Below the pieces are notes generated by a model. The model worked only from the letters and a program-made list of their open reading frames with translations, ran no database searches and had not been told where the DNA came from. A program made the translations under genes and the position numbers. A DNA stretch of 64,000 nucleotides from Faecalibacterium sp963615155 (GTDB lineage: Bacteria; Bacillota; Clostridia; Oscillospirales; Ruminococcaceae), in contig CAVEGP010000002.1 in NCBI GenBank assembly GCA_963615155.1, forward strand, positions 1 to 64,000, given 5' to 3'. Below are positions 17,208 to 26,472 of this stretch, in pieces (the stretch's first letter is position 1; every line of letters begins with the position of its first letter).

Positions 17208-18641
17208 TTACAGAGCGAAGTAACGCTTTGCGTTATCGAAGCAGATACCGCGGACGATCTTCTCCAGAGCCTTCTCGTCGTTGGGATACTCGCCGTCCTC
17301 GACCCACTGACCGATGACGTTGCAGAGGATGCGGCGGAAGTAATCGTGGCGGGTGTAGCTCAGGAAGCTGCGGCTGTCGGTCAGCATACCAACGAAGTTG
17401 CCCAGCAGGCCCAGGTTTGCCAGACTCTTGATCTGGTTCTCCATGCCAATCTTCTGGTCGTTGAACCACCATGCGGAACCGTGCTGGATCTTGCCCGGGA
17501 CCTCACTGCTCTGGAAGCAGCCGAGGATAGTGCCAATCTGCTCATTGTCAGCCGGATTCAGGCTGTAGATGATGGTCTTGGGGCACTCATCGGTGTCGTT
17601 CAGCGCACTCAGCAGAGAAGCGATCTCGCCGCCGCAGGTAGCAGTATTGATCATATCGAATCCGGTATCCGGTCCGAGCAGGCTGTTCATCTTACGGTTG
17701 ACACCACGCAGGCAGTTGTAGTGGATCTGCATTGCGATGTTCAGGCGGTGATACTGCTTGCCCAGATGGATGAGGATGTAGGTCTGATACTTTTCAGCCT
17801 CCTCAACGGTGCAGGTCTCGCCAGCCATGACCTTCTGGTAGATGGCGTTGACCTCTTCCTTGGAAGCCTCACGGTAGGGGATGTAGTCCAGACCGTGGTC
17901 GGAAGCACGGCAGCCCAGCTCAGCGAAGAACTCGATACGTTTGGTGAGCGCATCGGTCACGCAGTCGATACATGCCAGCTTCTCTTTGCCGACGACCGCA
18001 GCCAGCTTGCCCATATACTCAGCAAAGCCGGGCTTATTGATGTTGATCGCCTTGTCGGGGCGGAAGGAAGGAGCGACGGTGAACTTGATGGTCGGATCTT
18101 CCTTGATCTTCTGATGCCACTCAAGGCTGTCGATGGGGTCATCGGTAGTGCCGATAAAAGCAACATTGGACTGCTCGATCAGACCACGGACGGTCAGCTT
18201 CGGATCGTTCTGCAGTTTCTCGTTGCACAGATTCCAGACTTCCTCAGCGGTATCGCCGTTCAGCACGCCGTCATAACCGAAGAAGGTGTGCAGTTCGAGA
18301 TTGGTCCAGTGATACATCGGGTTGCCGATCGCCATCGGCAGAGCCTCCGCGAACTTCTGGAAACGCTCACGATCGGGCTTATCACCGGTGATGTACTCTT
18401 CAGGCACACCATTGGAGCGCATAACACGCCACTTGTAATGGTCGCCGAAGTAGCTGCCATCCGGATTGCGACCGCCCAGCCAGACCTGAGCGATGTTCTC
18501 GAAGCGGCGGTTCTCATAGATCTCACGGGGAGGAATGTGGCAGTGATAGTCGCAGATGGGCATATCCTCTGCGTATGCGTGATAGAGATGCTGAGCAGTG
18601 GGAGACTGGAGCATGAATTCCTTATCCATAAATGCTTTCAT
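17208..18641 (-). CDS. uxaC: Glucuronate (uronate) isomerase
   Basis: Interconverts D-glucuronate with D-fructuronate and D-galacturonate with D-tagaturonate, the shared entry step. The 477-residue protein belongs to the amidohydrolase fold, with the metal-binding MPICDYHCHIPPREIYENRRFENIAQVWLGG region near residues 30-56 (sequence spans the HxH motif), and further family segments such as WEDGEYP-like VEDGEYPNDEKALEKIV at the C-terminus. It is divergent from uxaB, with an operator candidate over its -35 box. Sequence and context agree. Confidence 0.96.
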   Translation of the reverse strand: MKAFMDKEFMLQSPTAQHLYHAYAEDMPICDYHCHIPPREIYENRRFENIAQVWLGGRNPDGSYFGDHYKWRVMRSNGVPEEYITGDKPDRERFQKFAEALPMAIGNPMYHWTNLELHTFFGYDGVLNGDTAEEVWNLCNEKLQNDPKLTVRGLIEQSNVAFIGTTDDPIDSLEWHQKIKEDPTIKFTVAPSFRPDKAININKPGFAEYMGKLAAVVGKEKLACIDCVTDALTKRIEFFAELGCRASDHGLDYIPYREASKEEVNAIYQKVMAGETCTVEEAEKYQTYILIHLGKQYHRLNIAMQIHYNCLRGVNRKMNSLLGPDTGFDMINTATCGGEIASLLSALNDTDECPKTIIYSLNPADNEQIGTILGCFQSSEVPGKIQHGSAWWFNDQKIGMENQIKSLANLGLLGNFVGMLTDSRSFLSYTRHDYFRRILCNVIGQWVEDGEYPNDEKALEKIVRGICFDNAKRYFAL

Positions 18642-18720
18642 GGGTCGATAACTCCTTTTCTATACCTTAAAAATGAGTTTCAATACGATCTGACCCTACA
18701 GACAGACCGTGCCTGTCTAT

Positions 18721-18749
18721 AGTATAACGGAAAACGCCGATGTATACAA
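18721..18749 (-). promoter_or_regulatory. uxaC promoter with overlapping operator
   Basis: Minus-strand -35 TTGTAT (18744-18749), 17-base spacer, -10 TATACT (18721-18726). The operator candidate ATGTATACAA (18740-18749 on the plus strand) covers the -35 box, so binding would block RNA polymerase. Confidence 0.7.
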
Positions 18750-18844
18750 CTGAAAAACTGCCAAATTTTTGCCCTTTTGATTGTGAAAACCGCCAGACTT
18801 TATGAAAACAGCCCATTTTCGACGTAAAAACTGTAAAGAACCAC

Positions 18845-18874
18845 TTGACTTCTTTGTATACAACAGCATAAAAT
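18845..18874 (+). promoter_or_regulatory. uxaB promoter with operator in the spacer
   Basis: -35 TTGACT (18845-18850), 18-base spacer, -10 TAAAAT (18869-18874). The perfect 10-bp palindrome TTGTATACAA (18854-18863) lies inside the spacer, the best-placed copy of the candidate uronate operator. Confidence 0.75.
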
Positions 18875-18944
18875 AGAGACAGAGATGCGGAGGGACTTCC
18901 CCCTCCGGAGCGAAGCAAAGCAAATACAAAAGGAGAACAGTGAA

Positions 18945-20459
18945 ATGGAAACTTTGAATTACAAGGTTCTGGAACAGTCTGGCTACAACGGCTACGTCCT
19001 GAAGGACGCTCCCGTCAAGGTCATGCAGTTTGGCGAGGGCAACTTCCTGCGTGCCTTTGTTGACTACTTCTTCGATATCGCAAACGAGAAGGCTGGCTAC
19101 AACGGCAAGGTCAAGCTGGTTCAGCCCATCGGCAACTTCCCCCAGATGGCACACTGGATCAACGATCAGGAGGGTCTGTACACCCTGTACCTGCGCGGCA
19201 GCGAGAAGGGTCAGAAGGTCGATGCAAAGCGCGTCATCTCCTGCGTGTCTGACTGTGTCTGCCCTTACGAGGATGGCAAGTGGGCTGAGGTTCTCGAGCT
19301 GGCAAAGTCTGCCGACCTCGAGACCATCGTTTCCAACACCACTGAGGCAGGCATCGCTTACACTCAGGGCGACAGCGACTTCGATCAGGTTCCTCCCAAC
19401 AGCTTCCCCGCAAAGCTGACCCGCGTTCTGTATGAGCGTTACAAGGCATTTGACGGCGCATCCGACAAGGGTCTGGCGATTCTGTCCTGCGAGCTGATCG
19501 ACAACAACGGCAAGGAGCTGCAGAAGTGCTGCAACAACTACGCAAAGGACTGGAACCTTGAGCAGGGCTTCATTGATTGGATGAACAATGCCAACACTTT
19601 CTGCTCCACTCTGGTTGACCGCATCGTTCCGGGTCGTATCCGCGATCCTCAGGAGCTGGCTGCTATGGAAGAGGCAAACGGCTATCATGACGCTGTTCTG
19701 GACGTCGGCGAAGTCTTTGGCGTCTGGGTCATCGAGGGTCCGGCATGGCTGGAGGACAAGCTCCCGTTCAAGAAGGCTGGCGTCAACGTCATGGTCGTTC
19801 CCGATGTCACCCCGTACAAGAAGCGTAAGGTCCGCATCCTAAACGGCGCACACACCGGCTTCGTTCTGGGCGCATATCTGGCAGGCTTCGATATCGTTCG
19901 TGACTGCATGCACAACGACACTATCCGCGGCTTCATGAACAAGATGCTGCACGAGGAAGTCATCCCCACCCTGCCTCTGGACAAGAAGGATCTGGAAGAG
20001 TTCGCGTCTGCGGTTCAGGATCGTTTCAACAACCCGTTCATCAACCACGAGCTGATGAGCATCTCCCTGAACTCCACCTCCAAGTGGAAGGCTCGCAACA
20101 TGCCGTCCTTCCTGACCTACATCGAGGAGAAGAAGGAACTGCCCAAGTGCCTGACCATGTCTCTGGCTGCTTATATCGCATTCTACTCCAACGACATTCA
20201 GGAGCGTGTTGCTGACGGTCTGATCTGCAAGCGTCCGGCTGGCAACACCTATAAGATCCAGGATGACGCATGGGCTCTGGATTTCTACTATGCACACAAG
20301 AACGACACCGCTGCCGAACTGGTGCACGCCGTCCTGACCAATACCCAGATGTGGGATCAGGATCTCACCAAGATCGACGGTCTCGAGGCTGCTGTTCTGG
20401 CTGATCTCGAGCTGATCCGCTCCGAGGGTGCTGAGGCTGCTTACAAGAGCTGCCTGTAA
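18945..20459 (+). CDS. uxaB: Tagaturonate reductase (altronate oxidoreductase)
   Basis: Reduces D-tagaturonate to D-altronate with NADH, the second step of galacturonate breakdown. The 504-residue polyol dehydrogenase-type protein has QFGEGNFLRAFVDYF near residue 27 for nucleotide binding, and RKVRILNGAHTGFVLGAYLAGF, the UxaB version of the catalytic region. Start ATG 18945 follows AAAAGGAG; the in-frame start at 18885 lies in the leader. The gene is first in uxaB-uxaA and diverges from uxaC. Confidence 0.95.
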   Translation: METLNYKVLEQSGYNGYVLKDAPVKVMQFGEGNFLRAFVDYFFDIANEKAGYNGKVKLVQPIGNFPQMAHWINDQEGLYTLYLRGSEKGQKVDAKRVISCVSDCVCPYEDGKWAEVLELAKSADLETIVSNTTEAGIAYTQGDSDFDQVPPNSFPAKLTRVLYERYKAFDGASDKGLAILSCELIDNNGKELQKCCNNYAKDWNLEQGFIDWMNNANTFCSTLVDRIVPGRIRDPQELAAMEEANGYHDAVLDVGEVFGVWVIEGPAWLEDKLPFKKAGVNVMVVPDVTPYKKRKVRILNGAHTGFVLGAYLAGFDIVRDCMHNDTIRGFMNKMLHEEVIPTLPLDKKDLEEFASAVQDRFNNPFINHELMSISLNSTSKWKARNMPSFLTYIEEKKELPKCLTMSLAAYIAFYSNDIQERVADGLICKRPAGNTYKIQDDAWALDFYYAHKNDTAAELVHAVLTNTQMWDQDLTKIDGLEAAVLADLELIRSEGAEAAYKSCL

Positions 20460-20486
20460 GCTCTGCATTTCCGATATTTCTGTGCG

Positions 20487-20520
20487 AAAGGGCTGCTGCG
20501 TTCAGCAGCAGCCCCTTTTT
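20487..20520 (+). terminator. Hairpin with T-run between uxaB and uxaA
   Basis: GGGCTGCTGC (20490-20499) pairs with GCAGCAGCCC (20505-20514), then five T. uxaA starts 33 bases later without an obvious promoter, so this is probably a leaky terminator inside the operon. Confidence 0.75.
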
Positions 20521-20552
20521 CGCATTTATGAGAACTTTTTAGGAGAAGAACT

Positions 20553-22043
20553 ATGCCGCAGGCTATTCATATCAGCCCCATTGACAATGTTGTTGTCGCG
20601 CTGCATCCCATCGCCAAGGGCACTCTCGTGGAAGTGGACGGTCTGTCCGTGACCGCTTTGGAGGACATCCCGCAGGGTCATAAGATGGCGGTCGCACCCA
20701 TCAAGAACGGCGAGAATGTCATCAAATACGGCTTCCCCATCGGTCACGCTACCGCAGACGCTGAGCCGGGCACCTGGATGCACACCCACAATGTCCACAC
20801 CAACCTCTCCGGTGAGGTCGAATACAGCTACAACCCCTCCCCTGACCTCGCACCGCTGCCCAAGGTCGCACCCGAGACCTTCATGGGCTTCCGCCGCAAG
20901 GATGGTCGTGCCGCCATCCGCAATGAGATCTGGATCATCCCGACCGTCGGTTGTGTCAACGACATCGCCAAGAAAATCGTAGCGGACAATCAGGATCTCG
21001 TCACCGGCTCCATCGAGGGTCTGTATACTTTTACCCATCCCTTCGGATGCAGCCAGACCGGTCACGACCATGCGCAGACCCGGAAGCTGCTGGCCGCTCT
21101 GACCCGTCACCCCAACGCAGGTGCCGTTCTGGTGCTGCATCTGGGCTGCGAGAACCTCCAGCACGATCAGTTCGTGCAGGAGCTGGGCGAGTACGACCCC
21201 GACCGTGTCAAGTTCCTGACCTGTCAGGACGTGGACGACGAGTTCGCCGCTGCTCGTGACATCCTGAAAGAGCTGGCTGCTTACGCAGGCCAGTTCAAGC
21301 GTGAGCCTATCCCCGTCTCGGAGCTGGTCGTCGGCATGAAGTGCGGCGGTTCGGACGGTCTGTCCGGCATCACCGCAAACCCGACCATCGGCCGCTTCTC
21401 GGATATGATGGGTCAGCGCGGCGGTTCCACCGTCCTGACCGAGGTTCCCGAGATGTTCGGTGCCGAGGGCTTCCTGATGGATCGCTGCATCAATCAGGAT
21501 GTCTTTGTCAAAGCCGAGAAGATGATCAACGGCTTCAAGGAGTACTTCATCAGCCACAATGAGGTCGTCTATGACAACCCGTCTCCGGGCAACAAGCAGG
21601 GCGGCATCACCACGCTGGAAGACAAGAGCTGCGGCTGTGTCCAGAAGGGCGGCACTGCGCCCATCATGGACGTCATCGGCTACGGCGACCCCGTTGTTAC
21701 CAAGGGTCTGAACATGCTGTACGGCCCGGGCAACGACCTCGTGTCTGCGACTGCCATGACCGCCGCCGGCGCACACCTCATCCTGTTCTCGACCGGACGC
21801 GGCACTCCGTTCTCCGCTCCTGCCCCGACTCTGAAGATCTCCACCAACACCCCGCTGGCAGAGAAAAAGTCTGGTTGGATCGACTTCAACACGGGCGTCA
21901 TCGCCGATGGTGAAAAGACCATCGACGAGGCTGCAAAAGACCTGCTGGATCTGGTCATCCGTGTCGCAAGCGGCGAGCAGACCAAGGCAGAGAAGCACGG
22001 CTTCCGTGAGATTTCCATCTTCAAGGACGGCGTCGTTCTGTAA
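20553..22043 (+). CDS. uxaA: Altronate dehydratase
   Basis: Dehydrates D-altronate to KDG. At 496 residues it has the two-part UxaA layout: a small N-terminal SAF-like domain (residues 1-90, with PIGHATADAEPGTWMHTHNVHTNL) and a large C-terminal domain starting near GFRRKDGRAAIRNEIWIIP and including TFTHPFGCSQTGHD, GMKCGGSDGLSGITANP and CVQKGG. The domain belongs to an iron-dependent dehydratase family. With uxaC and uxaB it completes galacturonate conversion to KDG. AGGAGAA precedes ATG 20553. Confidence 0.96.
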   Translation: MPQAIHISPIDNVVVALHPIAKGTLVEVDGLSVTALEDIPQGHKMAVAPIKNGENVIKYGFPIGHATADAEPGTWMHTHNVHTNLSGEVEYSYNPSPDLAPLPKVAPETFMGFRRKDGRAAIRNEIWIIPTVGCVNDIAKKIVADNQDLVTGSIEGLYTFTHPFGCSQTGHDHAQTRKLLAALTRHPNAGAVLVLHLGCENLQHDQFVQELGEYDPDRVKFLTCQDVDDEFAAARDILKELAAYAGQFKREPIPVSELVVGMKCGGSDGLSGITANPTIGRFSDMMGQRGGSTVLTEVPEMFGAEGFLMDRCINQDVFVKAEKMINGFKEYFISHNEVVYDNPSPGNKQGGITTLEDKSCGCVQKGGTAPIMDVIGYGDPVVTKGLNMLYGPGNDLVSATAMTAAGAHLILFSTGRGTPFSAPAPTLKISTNTPLAEKKSGWIDFNTGVIADGEKTIDEAAKDLLDLVIRVASGEQTKAEKHGFREISIFKDGVVL

Positions 22044-22046
22044 TAA

Positions 22047-22121
22047 CCCTCTCAGTCAAAGCCTGACGGCTTTGCCAGCTCTCCCAAAGGGCGAGCCTTT
22101 GGCAAGTCAGTCAGGTTTTTT
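22047..22121. repeat. Dispersed palindromic element, copy 3
   Basis: CCCTCTCAGTC, GCCAGCTCTCCC and a TTTTTTG tail match the element family in inverse orientation. It begins three bases after the uxaA stop and its T-run suggests it also ends that transcript. Confidence 0.7.
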
Positions 22122-22181
22122 GACAATTGATGTAACAGCCGGACTCCCCGAGTCCGTACAAGATGTTCAGGAGGTACAATT

Positions 22182-23063
22182 ATGAATCAGATCACCACCC
22201 AGTACATCACCGAAAACGGCGCATGTTACGAACAGTACGTCATCACCGATCCCGCCGCAAAGACTGCTCTTACCATCACCCCGGAGCGCGGCGGCATGAT
22301 TACCAGCTTCACCCTGGATGGCGACGAGTATGTCTGGACACGCCGCCCGAATTTCAGCGAGTGCAACCGTCCCCGCTTTGGCATTCCGGTGCTGTTCCCC
22401 AGCTGCAGCAATCCGGACAACGGCGTACACATCTTTGACGGCAAGGCATATCCGATGGAAACACACGGTCTCGCAGACCTCTGTGCATGGGAAGTGGAGA
22501 GCGTCGGTCCTGACGGCATCTCTCTGGCTCTGGAATCCACCCCGCTGACGAAGTTTCTCTATCCGTTCGACTTTACCCTGCTGGTGAATTACAACCTCGA
22601 GGGCAACAAGGCCACCATCAGCCTGACCGTCATCAACGAAGGCGACAAGCCGATGCCGTTCAGCTTCGGCTATCATCCCTATTTCACCGCCTCCAAGCTG
22701 GAAAATGTCGATTTTGACATCAAATGTGCCACCTGCTCCGAGGACGCAAAGGGCGAACAGCCCGCTGCTCCGGAGAAGATCACCCTGACCCGCAAGGAAG
22801 GTGCAGATAACACCATCCGTCTGTTGACGGGCGTTCAGTTCCCCATGACCTTCACCGACAAGGGCAACGGTCACAAGGTCGTTGTCGATGCCGATGAAAC
22901 CTTCAGCAACGGTGTGCTCTGGCAGCAGGATGCTGAGAGCTTCGTCTGCATGGAGCCGTGGAACGGCTGGGCAAACAGCGTCAATGAAGAGGGCAAGCAT
23001 GAAGTCCTCGAGCCGGATGAAGCTATGACCAGCGAGTGGAGCATCACCATCGAGAAGGTCTGA
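22182..23063 (+). CDS. Aldose 1-epimerase family protein
   Basis: A 293-residue GalM/YihR-type mutarotase homologue with a beta-sandwich pattern: RGGMITSFTLDG near residue 35, CSNPDN and HGLADLCAW near 75-100, FSFGYHPYFTAS near 165 with the catalytic-type His, and CMEPWNGWANSVNE near 250. It ends the uxaBA side of the cluster, so it may speed anomer interconversion of uronates or pectin sugars, but that is inference. AGGAGG is well spaced from the ATG. The shortness compared with GalM (about 340) puts it in the small LacX/DUF4432-like branch. Confidence 0.8.
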   Translation: MNQITTQYITENGACYEQYVITDPAAKTALTITPERGGMITSFTLDGDEYVWTRRPNFSECNRPRFGIPVLFPSCSNPDNGVHIFDGKAYPMETHGLADLCAWEVESVGPDGISLALESTPLTKFLYPFDFTLLVNYNLEGNKATISLTVINEGDKPMPFSFGYHPYFTASKLENVDFDIKCATCSEDAKGEQPAAPEKITLTRKEGADNTIRLLTGVQFPMTFTDKGNGHKVVVDADETFSNGVLWQQDAESFVCMEPWNGWANSVNEEGKHEVLEPDEAMTSEWSITIEKV

Positions 23064-23096
23064 GCGTCCTCCACAATTTTATAACATGATAAAATA

Positions 23097-23138
23097 AAAA
23101 TTGCCGCACAGGGCGTTAAAACCTTGTGCGGCAATTTT
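23097..23138. terminator. Bidirectional terminator
   Basis: AAAATTGCCGCACA (23097-23110) pairs with TGTGCGGCAATTTT (23125-23138), closing the epimerase on one strand and the lipoprotein gene on the other. Confidence 0.85.
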
Positions 23139-23188
23139 CTTATGTTTTATGTCGTTTTATGTCAGAACGGGAGACATGCCCCGACCGC

Positions 23189-23665
23189 TTACTGCTGGGG
23201 AGCGGAGAAAGCGATGGGAGTAGCACCTGCGGCAGCGTCAACGCTCAGCAGGCTGATGGGAGTGACCTCATAGCTCAGAGTCTCGAAGCTCTGGGTATCG
23301 CCGGACTCGGTGGTGAACTCCAGAACATACTTGACGTCCTTCTGCTTGTCAGCGTCCTCGTCACGGGTGAGGACGACGCTTTCGCCGTCAGCCAGACCCT
23401 CGCCTGCCAGATTGTCACCCTTATCCTCAGAGCCGACCTCGTACAGGTACAGCTCAGTTACCTTCTCGCCGGTGGTGTTATAGACGGTGTACTCCGCGGT
23501 CACAGCGGCTGCCTCGGAAGATGCAGCCTCAGAGGAAGCTGCAACAGAAGACGCAGCAGAGGATGCTACAGAAGCAGCAGTGGAAGAGGAAGAGCTGCCG
23601 CATGCGGTCATGCCGACAGCCAGAACAACAGCAACCGCTGCGATTCCAACATTCTTGAGTTTCAT
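23189..23665 (-). CDS. Small secreted lipoprotein of unknown function
   Basis: 158 residues. The N-terminus is a lipoprotein signal peptide with lipobox GMTAC, lipidated at Cys22. Residues 23-55 are a Ser/Ala linker rich in ASSEAASS. The remaining 100 residues (YTVYNTTGEKVTELYLYEVGSEDKGDNL) form a compact beta-rich domain I do not recognise. It is monocistronic, with a near-consensus promoter, and follows none of the surrounding pathways. It probably sits on the outer face of the membrane. Confidence 0.8.
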   Translation of the reverse strand: MKLKNVGIAAVAVVLAVGMTACGSSSSSTAASVASSAASSVAASSEAASSEAAAVTAEYTVYNTTGEKVTELYLYEVGSEDKGDNLAGEGLADGESVVLTRDEDADKQKDVKYVLEFTTESGDTQSFETLSYEVTPISLLSVDAAAGATPIAFSAPQQ

Positions 23666-23737
23666 AGTAAACAGACTCCTTTAGTGAATTCTTTCTTCTT
23701 CTGAACGAACTTGTGTGAAATTCATTCACGAGTTTTT

Positions 23738-23765
23738 ATTATACACTCTCCATCGGTAATTTCAA
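23738..23765 (-). promoter_or_regulatory. Lipoprotein promoter
   Basis: Minus-strand -35 TTGAAA (23760-23765), 16-base spacer, perfect -10 TATAAT (23738-23743). Confidence 0.65.
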
Positions 23766-23804
23766 GTGGAATTCTTGAATATAAAATGACAATTTGATTA
23801 AAAG

Positions 23805-25922
23805 TTATGCGCACGCAACTTTTTCGGGCAACTGGGGCACAGACGGCTCCGGAATGATGTTTGTCATGCTCTTGAAGCTGATGCCGATGGTGGACAGGTT
23901 GTGCAGCATTGCGGACGTTGCAGGCTGCAAGATTCCCATTGCGCCCAGCACGATGAGGGTCGAGTTGAAGCTCAGAACAAACCGATAATTCGCACGAACC
24001 CGACGCTGCAAGCCATTTGCGATGGTCTTGAGGACGACCAGTTCTTCCAGACTATCCGCCTTGATCGTAATATCGGCGATTTCACGTGCAATGGCCGCAC
24101 CGGAGTTGATAGCGATGCCGATATCGGCCGCCGACAATGCCGGAGAGTCGTTGATGCCGTCGCCGATCATAACGACGGTGTGACCCTCCGCCTTGGCTTT
24201 CTGGACGAATGCAGCCTTATCCTCGGGCAGGACCTCGGCGAAGTAATGATCAACGCCGACCTGCTTTGCGATGGCAGCGGCGGTGCGGTCACTGTCGCCC
24301 GTCATCATGACGGTGTTGGTGATGCCCAGCTTCCGTAGCTGGCGCAGAACCAAAGCGGCTTCCGAGCGAAGCGGGTCCGCAATGCAGATCACGCCCACCA
24401 ATTGACCGGATGCCGCCATATACAGATGCGAATACTCGGGGTGGAGAGAATCGAATTTCTCCTGCTCCCCCTCCGGAATGACACAGTGCTCATCCTCAAA
24501 GACAAAGTGGTAGCTGCCGATGACGACACGCTCTCCACTGACACGGCTTGCAATGCCGTGGGCAACGAGATATTCCACCTCAGAGTGCATCTCTTCGTGA
24601 GAAATTCCCCGCTCCTTTGCAGCACGGACAACGGCGTTTGCCATCGAGTGGGGGAAATGCTCCTCAAGGCAGGCAGCCAGTTGGAGGACTTCACGCTCAT
24701 CGCAGCCGGAGAAGGGAACGACCTCGACGACCTTCGGGGTCGCTCGGGTCAGCGTGCCGGTCTTATCAAATACGATGGTATCCGCCTTTGCCAGCGTCTC
24801 GAGGTACTTGCCGCCCTTGACGGTGATATGGTAGCTGCCACACTCCCGCATTGCGGAGAGAACCGCCAGCGGCATGGACAGCTTCAAGGCGCACGAGAAG
24901 TCGACCATCAGGATCGAGATGGCGCGGGTGACGTTACGGGTCAGCGCATAGGTTGCCACCGTACCCGCCAGACACCACGGCACAAGCTTATCCGCCAACT
25001 GCAGCGCGCGATTTTCAGTGCCGGACTTGAGCTTTTCGGATTCTTCGATCATCGAGACGATCTTATCGTAGCGGTTTGCTCCGCCCTCGGCAGTCGCGGT
25101 AAAGACGCATTCGCCCTCCTCGACGACCGTACCCGCATAGACAGACAGCCCCACAGCCTTCCGCACCGGCATGGATTCTCCGGTCAGGGCAGCCTGATTC
25201 ACCATCGCTTCGCCCTCAATGACCGTTCCGTCCAGTGGGATCATATTGCCCGAACGGACAACGATCTCGTCACCGGACCTGACCTTCGTCAGCGGAACGA
25301 GAACCTCGGTGCCCTGCGAACGGATCCAGACCTTATCGACGTTCAGAGCCATGCTTCGTGCAAGGTCATCAAGACTCTTCTTCCGTGTCCACTCTTCCAG
25401 CAGCGAGCCGAGATTGAGCAAGAACATGACCGACCCTGCCGTGCCATAGTCGCCACGCAGGACAGAAACACCGATGGACAGTGCGTCCAGAACCTCGACC
25501 TCGAGCTTCCGGTGCAGCAGACACCTTACGCCTTTCCAGATAAAGCCCAGCGAGCGATAAACCGTATAGGCAGTCGCCAGCGGTGCGGGCAGGAACAGCT
25601 TGCGGAGTACCCGACCTGCCACAAGGTCAAACATCTTCTCCTGATATTCCTGATTGATCTTCCGGCTGTCCGCCGAGGTCACCAGTGCGTCGTACTCCTG
25701 CACGTCGAACTTGTAGCCGCTCAGCACCATGATGATCTCCTTGCGGCTACCCCGATAACAGATAACGACATCGCCCGTACGCTCGTAAACGGTCGCGTGC
25801 TCAACGGCGTCATGATGGTTCAGATAAGCTTCGAGCACATCCGCACGATGCAGCGTCATCCGGACAGCGCAGACATGAACACGCATCCGACCGCGGCTTT
25901 CATGTAAAATCGTACATTTCAT
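23805..25922 (-). CDS. Heavy-metal P1B-type ATPase with an unusual CPx site
   Basis: 705 residues. It shows all P-type ATPase cytosolic motifs: TGES (ALTGESMPV), the phosphorylated Asp386 in DKTGTLT, the HP motif (HFPHSMANA) and GDGINDSPAL. The N-terminus has no CxxC metal-binding domain but a short HMA-like fold (residues 1-80). The transmembrane metal motif, normally CPC, SPC or similar, reads DFSCALKLSMP with Ser343-Cys344 and no Pro before Cys. Metal and direction cannot be deduced; it likely exports a transition metal. A one-segment membrane protein (25998-26285) lies just upstream on the same strand, separated by a terminator. Confidence 0.88.
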   Translation of the reverse strand: MKCTILHESRGRMRVHVCAVRMTLHRADVLEAYLNHHDAVEHATVYERTGDVVICYRGSRKEIIMVLSGYKFDVQEYDALVTSADSRKINQEYQEKMFDLVAGRVLRKLFLPAPLATAYTVYRSLGFIWKGVRCLLHRKLEVEVLDALSIGVSVLRGDYGTAGSVMFLLNLGSLLEEWTRKKSLDDLARSMALNVDKVWIRSQGTEVLVPLTKVRSGDEIVVRSGNMIPLDGTVIEGEAMVNQAALTGESMPVRKAVGLSVYAGTVVEEGECVFTATAEGGANRYDKIVSMIEESEKLKSGTENRALQLADKLVPWCLAGTVATYALTRNVTRAISILMVDFSCALKLSMPLAVLSAMRECGSYHITVKGGKYLETLAKADTIVFDKTGTLTRATPKVVEVVPFSGCDEREVLQLAACLEEHFPHSMANAVVRAAKERGISHEEMHSEVEYLVAHGIASRVSGERVVIGSYHFVFEDEHCVIPEGEQEKFDSLHPEYSHLYMAASGQLVGVICIADPLRSEAALVLRQLRKLGITNTVMMTGDSDRTAAAIAKQVGVDHYFAEVLPEDKAAFVQKAKAEGHTVVMIGDGINDSPALSAADIGIAINSGAAIAREIADITIKADSLEELVVLKTIANGLQRRVRANYRFVLSFNSTLIVLGAMGILQPATSAMLHNLSTIGISFKSMTNIIPEPSVPQLPEKVACA

Positions 25923-25956
25923 AGAAACATCATTCCTTTTTTCGTATCTTCTACAT

Positions 25957-25982
25957 TTAAAAGAGCCGCCCGAAGGCGGCTC
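25957..25982 (-). terminator. Terminator between the small membrane gene and the ATPase
   Basis: GAGCCGCC (25963-25970) pairs with GGCGGCTC (25975-25982), then TTTT on the minus strand. It would limit read-through into the ATPase gene. Confidence 0.75.
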
Positions 25983-25997
25983 ACGCAGTATGAATGC

Positions 25998-26285
25998 TTA
26001 TTCAGCCTTCTCAGCTTCCGCAGTCTCCTCAGCCGTATCCTCGATGACCTCCTGAGCAGCCTCAGCAGCACGAGCTTCGTTGATGGCTTTTGCGTCCGCC
26101 AGAATGTCACCAGCCTGCTCCTGAACCTTGTTGACCGTCTCCATCGTGGAGTCCTTCATGCGCAGGACTGCCGCGGTGGTCTGGGTATAGACCTTCTTGG
26201 CGTCCTTGCTCGCCAGAACCTTGAAGCCAGCAGAACCAAACACAACACCGCCAACGAACAGAGCGATCTTCTTAACATCAACCAT
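25998..26285 (-). CDS. Small single-span membrane protein (DUF6110-like)
   Basis: 95 residues. Residues 7-25 (IALFVGGVVFGSAGFKVLA) form one hydrophobic helix, followed by KDAKKVYTQTTAAVLRMKDSTMETV and a Glu/Ala-rich tail. The pattern resembles the DUF6110 family, which I recall as small proteins found near heavy-metal ATPases in Clostridia; no function is established. Position directly upstream of the P1B ATPase supports a shared role. Promoter and ribosome binding site are good. Confidence 0.7.
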   Translation of the reverse strand: MVDVKKIALFVGGVVFGSAGFKVLASKDAKKVYTQTTAAVLRMKDSTMETVNKVQEQAGDILADAKAINEARAAEAAQEVIEDTAEETAEAEKAE

Positions 26286-26354
26286 AGTAACTTCCTACCT
26301 TTTTCTTCGTATAGTCTTTATCTCGACATCTTGCAAATGGATGTTTCTGCGGCT

Positions 26355-26382
26355 ATTATAGCACGGTTTTGAAAATTCTCAA
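26355..26382 (-). promoter_or_regulatory. Promoter of the small membrane protein gene
   Basis: Minus-strand -35 TTGAGA (26377-26382), 16-base spacer, perfect -10 TATAAT (26355-26360). Confidence 0.65.
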
Positions 26383-26472
26383 GAGGATTCCGCAATGTTA
26401 ATATCCATAAACTTGTTACAAAAAGTAGTTAGAAAACGCTATTCCTATGTGTTTTTTGTGGCAAACTACCGT

